From Flavonifractor hominis (GTDB lineage: Bacteria; Bacillota; Clostridia; Oscillospirales; Oscillospiraceae): a stretch of 64,000 bases of DNA. Positions 1-8,070 of the stretch are shown here, in pieces. Under the pieces are notes generated by a model. That model made no database searches. It had not been told where the DNA came from and saw only the letters and a program-made list of their open reading frames with translations. The stretch spans positions 310,001 through 374,000 of the forward strand of contig NZ_JBBMFT010000001.1 of NCBI RefSeq assembly GCF_040095835.1, in the 5' to 3' direction. Every line of letters starts with the position of its first letter. Within the stretch, counting starts at the first letter, position 1. A program made the translations under genes and the position numbers.

Positions 1-1098
1 GCTGCGGATGGCCGGACTGACTTCATACCGGCCAGTCTCGCTGAGCTGAGTCATATAGGTGCGTACTTCCTCATCGTTTTGTCCGGAAAGAGCAAAGAGC
101 AGACGTTCCAGATTGGAGGAGATGAGGATGTCCATAGAGGGAGACATAGTATTGTAAAAAGTCCGGTTGCGGTCATACACACCAGTGTTCAGAAAGTCCG
201 TCAATACATCGTTGCGGTTGGACGCGCAGATCAGTCTGCCGATAGGTACGCCCATCTGTTTGGCGTAATAAGCGGCCAGAATGTTGCCGAAATTTCCGGT
301 AGGCACACATACATTCACCAGATCGCCTTTTTGGATCTTTTCTTCCCGCATCAAATCGCAATAGGCAGAAATATAATAGACGATCTGAGGCAGCACACGG
401 CCCCAGTTAATGGAATTGGCGGAAGAGAAGAAATAGCCACGTCCAGCCAGTTCCTGCCGCAGTGTCTCATCGGAGAACAGCCGTTTTACACCGGTTTGCG
501 CATCATCGAAATTGCCTACCACAGAGCAGACGCCAACATTGGTACCTTCCTGGGTATTCATCTGTAGCTGCTGGATAGCGGAGACGCCGTCCTTGGGATA
601 AAACACCAGAATGCGGGTCTTGTCTACATCCCGGAACCCCTCCAGTGCGGCCTTGCCAGTATCACCAGAAGTAGCCACCAGAATGCAGGCCGTCTTCTCT
701 TCCTGGTTTTTAACAAGGGAGGCGGTCAGCAGATGGGGCAGCATCTGCAGGGCCATGTCCTTAAATGCACAGGTGGGTCCATGCCAGAGTTCCAGACAGT
801 AGGTATTGGCATCTACCCCACGGACAGGAGCCACTTCCCTTGTGTCAAATTTCCCGCCGCCGTAGGCTTTCGTTGTGTAAACGGAAAGTTCAGATGAGGT
901 AAAATCATCCAAATATGCGTTCATCACATAGACTGCCCGCTGCTGATAGGACATGTCCCGCATGGTGTCCAGTGCATTGTGGGACAGATTGGGAAGGACC
1001 TCCGGTGTCATCAATCCACCGTCTGCAGCCAGGCCATGGGCAATAGCCTCCGAGGCGGTGTGTCGGTCATTCTTGTTTCTTGTGCTTACATAGTACAT
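1..1098 (-). CDS. thrC: Threonine synthase, C-terminus beyond the window edge
   Basis: Converts O-phosphohomoserine to threonine with PLP, in the cytoplasm. The reading frame opens MYYVSTRNKND and carries the PLP-lysine motif GPTCAFKDMALQ with Lys near residue 113, followed by the phosphate-binding stretch ATSGDTGKAALEG. These are hallmarks of the bacterial thrC family. About 366 residues are visible of a usual 480-500, and the left edge cuts the rest. The ATG at 1098 lies inside the last codons of the upstream dipeptidase (13 bp overlap), which implies translational coupling. No strong ribosome site precedes it. It is the last visible gene of the rbgA-rnhB-yraN-dipeptidase operon. Confidence 0.95.
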   Translation of the reverse strand, partial: MYYVSTRNKNDRHTASEAIAHGLAADGGLMTPEVLPNLSHNALDTMRDMSYQQRAVYVMNAYLDDFTSSELSVYTTKAYGGGKFDTREVAPVRGVDANTYCLELWHGPTCAFKDMALQMLPHLLTASLVKNQEEKTACILVATSGDTGKAALEGFRDVDKTRILVFYPKDGVSAIQQLQMNTQEGTNVGVCSVVGNFDDAQTGVKRLFSDETLRQELAGRGYFFSSANSINWGRVLPQIVYYISAYCDLMREEKIQKGDLVNVCVPTGNFGNILAAYYAKQMGVPIGRLICASNRNDVLTDFLNTGVYDRNRTFYNTMSPSMDILISSNLERLLFALSGQNDEEVRTYMTQLSETGRYEVSPAIRS

Positions 1099-2051
1099 AC
1101 TTTGCTCACAACCCTCATCAGATTCTCGAAAAACAGGGCACGCAGCAGCGACTCAGAGTAATTGCGCTGCTGAAGACGCTCCCAAAGTCGATCCAGGTCT
1201 TGAATGCCGGCAATTCCAGTTGGCAGTATATCACAGCCGTCCAAATCGCCTCCCAGAGCCACATTCCGCTCACCACCCAGCTCCAGGAAGTGCTCCAAAT
1301 GGGCCACCACCGTGTCAATATCGGGATTCTCACCCAAAAAATCAGCATAGAGGTTTAGCCCGGCCACACCGTCGTGCTCTATTATGGCAGTAAATTGCGC
1401 ATCGGTCAAGTTCCGGCTGTTGGAACACAGTGCCCGGGAATTTGAGTGGCTGGAAAAAAAAGGACCATCCAACAGTTCTGACACATCCCAGAAGCCGGGA
1501 TCAGATAGATGGGACACGTCTATCAGCATCCCGAGTTTTTCCATTTTATGTACAAAAGCTCTTCCCTGGGCAGTGAGGCCGCGCTCCGGCTCTTCTACAT
1601 TGGTCCCGGAGAGATCGTTGACATGGTTCCAAGTGAGATTGACCGCTCGTACACCCATGGCGTGTGCTTGTTCCAGACGCTCCAAACTGCAGTCCAGAAG
1701 TTCTGCTCCCTCTACCGAGAGAAATGCGGCTGCTTTTCCAGACGCAAAGGCCTGATCTGCCTCTGCCCTGTTGCGGCAAAAAGTGATACGTTCTTCGTTA
1801 GCCTGCATTTCCCGCTGAAATACAGCATACTCCTCCTGAAATACCGTCCAGAGACGCGTCGGCGTAAAATTGCGGTTAGGGAAATCCTCTGCCGCGCCAA
1901 ACAGTGCAAAAAACTGAGCATAGCGGTGGTACTTATCCGCACGCTCCAAATCGATATGTCCATCATTTTTGCACAGAGACCCGCCTAACAGATAACGTTG
2001 CAGAATAGTATCGCAATGTCCGTCAAACAGATCGATGCTGCACTTGCTCAT
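1086..2051 (-). CDS. Membrane dipeptidase family (M19) peptidase
   Basis: Zinc-dependent dipeptidase of the renal/membrane dipeptidase family. It probably cleaves small dipeptides in the cytoplasm, since no signal peptide is seen. The protein is 321 residues, normal for the family. It has the N-terminal metal motif FDGHCDTI (the family usually shows DGHxD), the central SHSNSRALCSNSRNL segment that matches the M19 SHSxARxxxxHxRN signature, and a late VALGGDLDG motif. The gene lies between yraN (21 bp gap) and thrC (13 bp overlap). Substrate is not inferable from sequence. Confidence 0.88.
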   Translation of the reverse strand: MSKCSIDLFDGHCDTILQRYLLGGSLCKNDGHIDLERADKYHRYAQFFALFGAAEDFPNRNFTPTRLWTVFQEEYAVFQREMQANEERITFCRNRAEADQAFASGKAAAFLSVEGAELLDCSLERLEQAHAMGVRAVNLTWNHVNDLSGTNVEEPERGLTAQGRAFVHKMEKLGMLIDVSHLSDPGFWDVSELLDGPFFSSHSNSRALCSNSRNLTDAQFTAIIEHDGVAGLNLYADFLGENPDIDTVVAHLEHFLELGGERNVALGGDLDGCDILPTGIAGIQDLDRLWERLQQRNYSESLLRALFFENLMRVVSKVCTM

Positions 2052-2072
2052 TACGTGGTCCCCTCCTTCTGA

Positions 2073-2444
2073 CTAAAATGCGTTTTCTATATACTCAATG
2101 GAGGGATGCCGGGTGGACATACCCTCTGGTGCATAGACCTCAGCCACGTCAAAGCGAGGCTGAAGGCCCCCCGTTCCATGCTCTGACAGCCACAATTCTG
2201 CTGAAGCACGAAGCCGTCGCTGTTTTGCCGGACCAACAGCCTCTCTTGCTGAAGCAAAACAATTATTTTTCCGTAGCTTTACCTCTGTAAAGATTAAATA
2301 CTGGCCAGTACTTGCAATCAGGTCTATTTCGCCGAAACGAGTACGATATCCAGCGGCTAGTATGTGGTACCCTTTCTGCCTGAGATCCTCTGCCACCAGT
2401 GCTTCTCCCCAACGTCCCAACAAATTGGTGTCTACTCGGCTCAT
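2073..2444 (-). CDS. yraN: YraN family (UPF0102) nuclease-fold protein
   Basis: Small protein (123 residues) of the UPF0102 family, which adopts a restriction-endonuclease-like fold of unsettled function. Visible signatures are LGRWGEALVAEDL at the N-terminus, then YRTRFGEIDLIA and FTEVKLR, the E-D-ExK arrangement typical of PD-(D/E)XK nucleases. The stop of rnhB overlaps its start by 4 bp. Pairing of rnhB with yraN is common in Firmicutes and suggests a nucleic-acid housekeeping role, but that is inference. Confidence 0.9.
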   Translation of the reverse strand: MSRVDTNLLGRWGEALVAEDLRQKGYHILAAGYRTRFGEIDLIASTGQYLIFTEVKLRKNNCFASAREAVGPAKQRRLRASAELWLSEHGTGGLQPRFDVAEVYAPEGMSTRHPSIEYIENAF

Positions 2445-3052
2445 AAATTCTTTAAAAACGTCTTACGGTGGATCGGACAGGGACCATATTGCCGCAGTAG
2501 TTCGTAGTGGCGTTTGGTACCGTAGCCCTTATGGCGCTCAAATTCATACTGCGGATAATCGCGTGCGACTTCTTCCATATAGCGATCCCGGCTGACCTTG
2601 GCTAAGATGGAGGCTGCGGCGATAGAGGATGACAAGCTATCTCCCTTTACGACTGTTAAGTGAGGAGTTGTGATAGCAGCTCCTTTACCTCGATCACGGT
2701 TCCCGTCAATAAGAGCGAACGCAGGAGATGGTGAAAGCTGATCAATCGCTAGCTGCATGGCTTTTATACGGGCAGTGAGAATATCTGTGGCGTCGATCTC
2801 TTCCGCCTCGACTCTGGCAATAGCCCAAGCGAGTGCAGTCTGCTGGATTACATCAAAGAGAAGGGCGCGTCTCTTGGGGGAGACCTTTTTGGAGTCATTA
2901 AGGCCGGGGATAGAACACTCCGGCGGCAGGATGACTGCTGCTGCATATACAGGCCCGGCCAGCGGTCCAGCACCTGCTTCATCACAGCCGCACACTAAGG
3001 TTATCCCCTGTGTCCAACATTCACGCTCCAGCTGCCAAAGATCATGCTCCAT
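2441..3052 (-). CDS. rnhB: Ribonuclease HII
   Basis: Cuts the RNA strand of RNA-DNA hybrids and removes single ribonucleotides from DNA. The 203-residue protein shows the catalytic CDEAGAGPLAGPVYAAAV motif (Asp24, Glu25), the GLNDSKKVSPKRR substrate loop and ALIDGNRD with a further acidic ligand. Length is typical. It starts 4 bp downstream of the rbgA stop and overlaps yraN by 4 bp, so the rbgA-rnhB-yraN order is a tight operon. The rbgA-rnhB adjacency also occurs in Bacillus. Confidence 0.95.
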   Translation of the reverse strand: MEHDLWQLERECWTQGITLVCGCDEAGAGPLAGPVYAAAVILPPECSIPGLNDSKKVSPKRRALLFDVIQQTALAWAIARVEAEEIDATDILTARIKAMQLAIDQLSPSPAFALIDGNRDRGKGAAITTPHLTVVKGDSLSSSIAAASILAKVSRDRYMEEVARDYPQYEFERHKGYGTKRHYELLRQYGPCPIHRKTFLKNL

Positions 3053-3055
3053 CCG

Positions 3056-3922
3056 TCATTCCCCTTTGTCCAAATCTTGAGGTGACTCAAGTGTAAAGGT
3101 TCCGAGCTTTCCAGAACGATACTCATCCAGCAAGATTTTTGCCATGCGTTCAGTATCCACATCTCCACCAGAGATCAAGAATCCACGCTTCCGGCCACAG
3201 AGCTCCAACAACTGCCAACCTGCCAATGAAGAATCGACTTCCACTTTATAGCGGGCGGTCAATGCTTCTGGATACCGTCTGGCCAAAATCTCCATCAAGT
3301 GACAGGCCAGAGTTTCCACATCCATGATCTCATCCTTTACCGCGCCGGTGAAGGCCAGATGGATCCCCGTGATCTCGTCCTCAAACTTTGGCCACAGGAT
3401 GCCGGGAGTATCTAATAAGTCCAGGCCAGCATCAACACTGACCCACTGTTTACCACGGGTAACGCCGGGCCGGTTGCCGGCCTTGGCAGATTTCCGTTTG
3501 GCTACCTGATTGATAAATGTAGATTTACCTACGTTCGGCACACCCACTACCATGGCTCGGATAGGCCGACCTACCAGTCCCTTTGCCTTCCACTGTTCCA
3601 GTTTGTCCCGCAGTGCAGTCCGGATCACAGAGGAAAATTGCTTGATGCCTTTGCCGTCTCTGGCATTGGTCTCCAAAACAGCCCATCCCTGAGCGCGAAA
3701 CCACTCGCCCCACACACGGTTCATGTCCGGATCGGCCTGGTCTGCACGATTGAGCACGATCAAACGCGGTTTATCTCCCACTAATTCGTCAATATCAGGA
3801 TTGCGGCTGGAAATAGGGATACGGGCATCAATAATCTCGGCCACCAAATCCACCAGTTTCAGGTCCGCCTGAATCTGCCGACGGGTCTTGGTCATGTGGC
3901 CGGGATACCATTGGATATTCAT
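3056..3922 (-). CDS. rbgA: Ribosome biogenesis GTPase YlqF/RbgA
   Basis: GTPase needed for late assembly of the 50S subunit. The protein is 288 residues and circularly permuted in the order expected for this family: G4 motif LNRAD first, then G1 GVPNVGKST near residue 130, then G3 DTPG. It begins NIQWYPGHMTKTRRQI, the diagnostic RbgA N-terminus. The ATG follows an AAGGAGG site. It is the first gene of a minus-strand operon running toward thrC, and it sits beside rplS, which encodes another 50S protein. Confidence 0.96.
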   Translation of the reverse strand: MNIQWYPGHMTKTRRQIQADLKLVDLVAEIIDARIPISSRNPDIDELVGDKPRLIVLNRADQADPDMNRVWGEWFRAQGWAVLETNARDGKGIKQFSSVIRTALRDKLEQWKAKGLVGRPIRAMVVGVPNVGKSTFINQVAKRKSAKAGNRPGVTRGKQWVSVDAGLDLLDTPGILWPKFEDEITGIHLAFTGAVKDEIMDVETLACHLMEILARRYPEALTARYKVEVDSSLAGWQLLELCGRKRGFLISGGDVDTERMAKILLDEYRSGKLGTFTLESPQDLDKGE

Positions 3923-3956
3923 TTTCCCGCCTCCTTCTCAAGTCACTTATCGTTTT

Positions 3957-3985
3957 ATTATACTCAATATTGTCTTATTTGAAAA
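3957..3985 (-). promoter_or_regulatory. Sigma-A promoter for the rbgA-rnhB-yraN-dipeptidase-thrC operon
   Basis: On the minus strand a perfect -10 TATAAT (3957-3962) follows a weak -35 TTTTCA (3980-3985) with a 17 bp spacer. The predicted start lies about 30 nt upstream of the rbgA ATG. The rplS terminator lies just upstream, so the operon needs its own promoter. Confidence 0.6.
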
Positions 3986-4015
3986 GAGGATGCTTTATAA
4001 AATCTCTGAAATAGC

Positions 4016-4045
4016 AAATGGGAGAGGCGTTTGCCTCTCCCATTT
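4016..4045 (-). terminator. Terminator after rplS
   Basis: Perfect 13 bp inverted repeat (4016-4028 with 4033-4045) around a 4-nt loop, located 12 bp past the rplS stop. The T-tract after the stem is short, so termination strength is uncertain. Confidence 0.75.
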
Positions 4046-4056
4046 TACAGGTACGA

Positions 4057-4398
4057 TCAAATGCGCTCCTTGACCTTGGCGCTCTTACCAACGCGGTCAC
4101 GCAGATAGTAGAGCTTTGCCCGACGGACCTTACCCTTGCGGACGGTCTCGATCTTCTCGATCGTGGGGGCATGGATGGGGAACACCTTCTCCACGCCAAC
4201 ACCATAAGAGATACGGCGTACAGTGATGGTCTCCTCGATGCCGCCGTGCTTCTTAGCAATCACGGTGCCCTCAAAAACCTGGATACGTTCACGGTTGCCT
4301 TCTTTGATGTGCACGTGCACGCGAACGGTATCGCCCACTTCTGCCACGGGGGGCTCAGCCTTCTGGTATTTGGCGCTAAAAGCCTGCATGAGATCCAT
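4057..4398 (-). CDS. rplS: 50S ribosomal protein L19
   Basis: L19 sits at the 30S-50S interface of the ribosome. The start is set at the ATG at 4398, giving 113 residues, the normal L19 length, and preceded by AGGAGG at good spacing. A longer in-frame reading to 4509 would add 37 residues that no L19 has. Recognisable segments include DTVRVHVHIKEGNRERIQ, FEGTVIAKKHGG, TVRRISYGVGVEKVFP and RRAKLYYLRDRVGKSAKV. The gene has its own promoter and an approximately 95-nt leader, as expected for an autoregulated ribosomal protein gene. Confidence 0.97.
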   Translation of the reverse strand: MDLMQAFSAKYQKAEPPVAEVGDTVRVHVHIKEGNRERIQVFEGTVIAKKHGGIEETITVRRISYGVGVEKVFPIHAPTIEKIETVRKGKVRRAKLYYLRDRVGKSAKVKERI

Positions 4399-4494
4399 AT
4401 TTATTGTTCCTCCTAGTTTATAGGTGTTCGTGCCGCCATTCGTGCCGCTTACACTTGAAGCTGCGACCGCAGAGGACCACCCTTTATTGAGACT
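4399..4494 (-). promoter_or_regulatory. rplS 5' leader with direct repeat, possible L19 autoregulatory region
   Basis: The untranslated leader between the predicted transcription start and the rplS ATG holds a short hairpin (CTGCG/CGCAG). It also holds two exact copies of GCGGCACGAA separated by 2 nt (plus-strand positions 4427-4436 and 4439-4448). L19 leaders are known autoregulatory elements in Firmicutes, but I cannot confirm a match to that family by eye. Confidence 0.4.
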
Positions 4495-4499
4495 GCAAT

Positions 4500-4528
4500 A
4501 GTTTACCATACGTTTCCGAGGATTGCAA
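4500..4528 (-). promoter_or_regulatory. Promoter of rplS (extended -10)
   Basis: Minus strand: -35 TTGCAA (4523-4528), 17 bp spacer, -10 TAAACT (4500-4505) with TG at the extended -10 position. It lies in the short gap after the SpoIVFB-like gene. Confidence 0.5.
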
Positions 4529-4535
4529 GAAAAAT

Positions 4536-5135
4536 TTAAATTCTGTTGAGTTTTTTTGACTCACTGGTGCAAATGGAAAACAACAACCATCCGGCTGTGA
4601 GCAGCAATGTCACGTTTTTCCGGCCGTAGACCCACAACGTCCCCCCAGCCAGGACCAGAACCAGGCAGACGATGCCAGAAAGAATCCTTACAACTTGTGC
4701 TGCGGTCCGTTCACCCGTTAGAAGAGCGAATATATGCAGAGCAATCCGTCCGCCGTCCAGCTGAGCTGCCGGCAGTAGATTGAACCAGGCTAATGCCAGA
4801 TTCATTCCGGCTGCACAGTATCCCCATGGGCTTTGCAGCCTGGCTACCGCGTATGCCAGCATCAGGTTGACTGCTGGTCCAGCCAGCGCTGCGAGAAGCT
4901 CCTGTACATGCCCCAGAGGTTTTCGGGATGACAGGCGAATTTCAGCTCCCACACAACTTAGACGGATGTAACTAATTTGACCGCCAAGAATATACACGGC
5001 AATTAGGTGCCCCAATTCGTGCATCGTACAGAATCCGAGTCCCCACAGCAGAAGTCCGTCTTCATCCAGATAATATAAAACGGCAAGCAGCAGCAAAAAA
5101 CTGCCGCTGATCTCCAGCCGCTTCCATTGCAGCAT
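4536..5135 (-). CDS. SpoIVFB-like M50 site-2 membrane metalloprotease
   Basis: Polytopic membrane zinc protease (199 residues) of family M50, which cuts substrates within the membrane. It has the zinc motif HELGH (His39-Glu40-His43) in the first conserved transmembrane region and FNLLPAAQLDGGRI, equivalent to the NPDG region that supplies the third ligand. In sporulating Firmicutes SpoIVFB activates pro-sigma-K in the mother cell. The pairing with an upstream SpoIVFA-like M23 gene (start and stop share one base, TAATG) strongly supports that role, but pro-sigma-K is not in the window. Confidence 0.85.
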   Translation of the reverse strand: MLQWKRLEISGSFLLLLAVLYYLDEDGLLLWGLGFCTMHELGHLIAVYILGGQISYIRLSCVGAEIRLSSRKPLGHVQELLAALAGPAVNLMLAYAVARLQSPWGYCAAGMNLALAWFNLLPAAQLDGGRIALHIFALLTGERTAAQVVRILSGIVCLVLVLAGGTLWVYGRKNVTLLLTAGWLLFSICTSESKKLNRI

Positions 5136-6142
5136 TAGGCCTCCGTTTCGATATAATAAAGCGGATTGATTCGGATACCATTTAATTTCATTTCAAAATG
5201 CAAGTGTGGACCGGTAGCATTTCCCGTATCACCAGAGAGCGCTACGACCTGTCCAGCCTTTACACTCTGTCCCTGCTGTACCAGCAATTCGCTGCAATGG
5301 GCATAGAATGTCTGAAGGCCGCCTGCGTGGTTGATTTGTAGGTAGAGTCCATAGACCGGGCTGTCTCCAATATAGTCAATGGTACCATCAGCAAAGGCCA
5401 ACACATCCGTTCCATTATTAACTGCTAGGTCTACTCCATTATGAAATTTTTCTCCTCCATCCACCGGATGTTCCCGCCAGCCAAAGGGAGAAGAGACCCA
5501 GCCTAATGCCGGAGTCACTGTGTTAGATACGCCAAATGTTTCCAATATATACTTATCCATGCTGGTGTTTTCGGGTAATGTAGGACCATCATAGACTACG
5601 TGCTCTACAGTCGGTTGTGGTGTGGCTTGGGGAGTCTGGACTGGCTCTGCCACTTGTGTTTCCTGTGCTTCAGACGTAGTTTCTGGAACAATTCCAAAGG
5701 TCTCTATCCAATGTTCAGTAAGAGTGACCTGTTCCGGATACCCGCTAAGAAAGGTTGCCTGAGTCTGAAATGTGGCTGTTTGTACGGCTTTATGGGACTT
5801 ACTGGACTCCAATGTGCCGCCTCCGAATACCTCTACCCAAAGGCCCTCTAATGTATCTGTGACTGGTTCTCCTGTTGTCACAGAGCGCCCCAATTCCGAA
5901 AAGACCGCTTCAAAGTCGGTATCCTCCTGAATCATTGCCAAACAGGTATCCCGTATTTGTACTATATTTTTCGGAAAGATTCCTTTCCCCAGAAAAACGA
6001 TAAAAAACAATACCAGACAAGTCAAAAGCTGCATCAGACGCCGCCGTTCCCGCACACCAAAACTGGTCTTTTTGGCGTGACGCCGTTTTGACCGGTCGCG
6101 GTTTCCGTGTCTGCTTTCCCATGTTCGGCTGCTCATCTCCAT
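5135..6142 (-). CDS. SpoIVFA-like membrane-anchored M23 peptidase-domain protein
   Basis: The 335-residue protein has a basic N-terminus, one transmembrane segment near residues 37-56, a variable linker rich in Thr, Pro and Gln, and a C-terminal LytM/M23 domain from about residue 215. SpoIVFA normally regulates SpoIVFB, and its M23 domain is usually degenerate. Here the zinc set looks complete: HNGVD (HxxxD), YAHC, and HLHFE (His313 and His315). It could therefore be a working endopeptidase rather than a pure regulator. It lies directly upstream of the SpoIVFB-like gene and is probably co-transcribed. The ATG at 6142 is preceded by a GAAGGG-type site. Confidence 0.8.
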   Translation of the reverse strand: MEMSSRTWESRHGNRDRSKRRHAKKTSFGVRERRRLMQLLTCLVLFFIVFLGKGIFPKNIVQIRDTCLAMIQEDTDFEAVFSELGRSVTTGEPVTDTLEGLWVEVFGGGTLESSKSHKAVQTATFQTQATFLSGYPEQVTLTEHWIETFGIVPETTSEAQETQVAEPVQTPQATPQPTVEHVVYDGPTLPENTSMDKYILETFGVSNTVTPALGWVSSPFGWREHPVDGGEKFHNGVDLAVNNGTDVLAFADGTIDYIGDSPVYGLYLQINHAGGLQTFYAHCSELLVQQGQSVKAGQVVALSGDTGNATGPHLHFEMKLNGIRINPLYYIETEA

Positions 6143-6255
6143 ACCGGCGCCCTTCCCTTCTGTAACGTGTCGCTATAGGTATATGCGGGCTTGTTTGTGG
6201 GTATGCAGAAATGTTTAGGCTGAAAGAGAATTGCAGATGTAAGGAAATTATTCTC

Positions 6256-6284
6256 TTGACAACCTATAGGGAAAACATTATAAT
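6256..6284 (+). promoter_or_regulatory. Consensus sigma-A promoter of tRNA-Pro
   Basis: Perfect -35 TTGACA (6256-6261) and perfect -10 TATAAT (6279-6284) separated by 17 bp, 40 bp upstream of the mature tRNA. Confidence 0.9.
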
Positions 6285-6324
6285 AACATACGGCGTCTAT
6301 TGAAGTAGAATATACGCTTTCTAT

Positions 6325-6401
6325 CCGGGTGTGGCGAAGCTTGGTATCGCGCTTGGTTCGGGTCCAAGAGGCCGTGGGTTCGAATCCCGCCACTCGGACC
6401 A
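6325..6401 (+). tRNA. tRNA-Pro, anticodon CGG
   Basis: Folds into a full cloverleaf by eye. The 7 bp acceptor stem CCGGGTG/CACTCGG has one G-T pair; the D-stem is GCGA/TCGC. The anticodon stem CTTGG/CCAAG closes the loop TTCGGGT, placing CGG at positions 34-36 with G37, as is usual for tRNA-Pro. The T-arm carries TTCGAAT, and CCA is encoded. Its promoter and terminator are both clear. It forms the left border of an accessory island. Confidence 0.97.
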
Positions 6402-6433
6402 TCGGAGTATCCTTCGGGGTACTCCGATTTTTT
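6401..6433 (+). terminator. Terminator of tRNA-Pro
   Basis: About 12 bp stem (ATCGGAGTA... paired with ...TACTCCGAT) with a TTCG tetraloop, followed by six or more T residues. It begins at the last base of the tRNA. Confidence 0.93.
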
Positions 6434-6554
6434 ATTTTTAAAATTTTTTGTAGTAGCTGTACGGAAACATGCAACTTTTTGCTTATTTCCCCTTATTTGT
6501 GAAGAATGATTTTCTTGTACTTTTAAGGGGGAATAAATGTTGTACTATAAATGA

Positions 6555-7085
6555 TGTTTCGGTACAATACAAAAGGGTGCAGGACTACCAAGCTGGGTCA
6601 AATGGACGCACCATTCAGAGGGTGAAACCCACTGTGAAGAGTGCTTGATGCTGGATGGCTGCTGGTTTTCGGAAAGAAATGCGCCGCCCTGCCCACATCA
6701 TCCCTACTGCCATTGCGCATTGGATCCTATTCCGTATGCTGTAGTGTTTGGCAATGCTTCAGTATACAGCGATTATGGTAAATTTGATCCTTATTTATTT
6801 AACACAACCGGCCTGCAAACACATAATAAAGAAAAACTCTTCAAAGAATGGGGATATACTGTCGACGATGCAAGATGGCTGCAAGCAGAGGTAGAACGGC
6901 AAGCGAGGGAAAGTTATATCTCTGGGCAATATGAGCTCGGAAAGTTAAATATGTTTGGACAAAGAATCAATATCAGAGTAACTATTCCAAAGAAAGATGG
7001 CTTTGGCAATGTTTCTTTTGTCACAGGTTGGATGGTAAAACCCAACGGGCAGATAAAACTGAATACGCCATACGGAGGTAAATAA
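6555..7085 (+). pseudogene. Truncated phage MuF-type minor head protein with C-terminal toxin-like tip
   Basis: The open frame runs from 6555 with no proper start and is closed upstream by a stop. Its first ~55 residues carry a cysteine/histidine cluster (THCEECLMLDGCW, then PPCPHHPYCHCALDP) that matches the C-terminal zinc-like motif of SPP1 gp7/Mu F-type minor head proteins. About 110 residues follow, ending VKPNGQIKLNTPYGGK, which resembles the DUF6883-type domains found at the tips of polymorphic toxins. Fusion of a MuF domain to a toxin tip is a described phage-encoded class. No other phage gene remains here. Internal starts at 6645 (TTG) and 6648 (ATG) could still yield the tip alone. 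Confidence 0.65.
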
Positions 7086-7086
7086 T

Positions 7087-7395
7087 ATGACATACATGGA
7101 CAATGTAGAAGTTATCGTCGAAAAGGAAAAGTACACAAGAGATGGCGTTCATAAAGGTATGCAAGGGTGGATCACTGAACCAGAAAACATCAACGGATAT
7201 TGGTTGGTTAATTTTCCCCGGTGCGGTGAAAAGAATGATATTGCTACAATTCCCGTCAGGGAAGAAGATATGAAAGTGGTGAAAATCCTTGATGCACGCA
7301 TGAACGAGCAAATCAAGGCGCAATTTGAAAAAGAAGCCGATCAGGCAAAAACATTTGCCGAAAAGCTGGATGATCGTTCTAATTATCGTATCTAA
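7087..7395 (+). CDS. Putative immunity protein for the MuF toxin tip
   Basis: Small soluble protein (102 residues) starting one base after the toxin-tip stop (TAA then T then ATG), the arrangement expected for a toxin-immunity pair. The first ~60 residues (DNVEVIVEKEKYTRDGV, GMQGWITEPENINGYWLVNF, IPVREEDMKVV) resemble small SH3-like DUF4926-type proteins often found beside such toxins. The C-terminus is charged and helical. No membrane segment or signal peptide is seen. Function rests on position, so immunity is inferred. Confidence 0.55.
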   Translation: MTYMDNVEVIVEKEKYTRDGVHKGMQGWITEPENINGYWLVNFPRCGEKNDIATIPVREEDMKVVKILDARMNEQIKAQFEKEADQAKTFAEKLDDRSNYRI

Positions 7396-7483
7396 TGGTA
7401 TAAAAACCTCTTGCTTGCTACGCTAAAACCATTGATATGACTGGATTTTTCCAAGCCCTATAATTACACTTCGTCCACCTAAT

Positions 7484-7519
7484 AGCCTTGAAAACAAAGG
7501 GTTTCAAGGCTGCTTTTTT
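7484..7519 (+). terminator. Terminator after the MuF toxin/immunity pair
   Basis: Inverted repeat AGCCTTGAAA (7484-7493) with TTTCAAGGCT (7502-7511), followed by GCTTTTTTG. A second stem at 7574-7583/7590-7599 (CCGCCGGAAT) lacks a T-tract. Confidence 0.75.
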
Positions 7520-7607
7520 GTTATTTAGTCTGTATATAAAGCATATAGAAATTATTTGGGTCATGATACACAACCGCCGGAATCGGATGATTCCGGCGGC
7601 TGCCCTA

Positions 7608-8070
7608 CTAGGTGTTTTGTTTGGAAATATTATTTTTCAAATATTTATAAATTTTGTACAAATCGGTCTCCTGCTGTGTGTGGTAGAAAACCGTGGCCGC
7701 TTGCACGTGTACCATATGGATCATTGCAAAATGTTCATCACTTTCTATTCCATTATAGCGAATACGGAATTTACCAACGAATGGCTGGTTGACTGTAACA
7801 CTGACATGGACTCTGCTTCTGCCCTTTTTTATAGCTCCAGTACAGCTGGGGATAGTCCAAAACAAAGCACTGTCCGACGTACATCCCGATATCATGTATG
7901 ATATATTCCGTAGTGGAAGTAAACCGCATTCGATTGATAAAGGATTCACCAAATATTTTGGCGCCATCCCCCATCTTTTCGATCTCTTCCTTCGGTGTTT
8001 TCTCTATTCGGGCCGTTTTCAAAAAGCAGCTCCATATCAATATCAGGGATTCTACCGAGTCGTCCTTCAT
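7608..8070 (-). pseudogene. Frameshifted small gene of the toxin/immunity island
   Basis: The minus-strand frame starts at ATG 8070 (MKDDSVESLILIW) behind GGGAG and runs about 80 codons. It then needs a +1 shift at a run of six A followed by GGG (about 7820-7830) to continue into a frame ending at 7608 (VHVSVTVNQPFVGKFRIRY and onward). With five A the two halves would form one protein of about 154 residues. It overlaps the stop of the upstream SLH-like gene by 4 bp (ATGA), so the two were coupled. No family was recognised. A sequencing error in the homopolymer would make it an intact gene. Confidence 0.5.

Noticed and set aside
4399..4509. 37-residue N-terminal extension of L19
   Set aside because: Not found in the L19 family and it covers the leader and promoter; ATG 4398 has AGGAGG.
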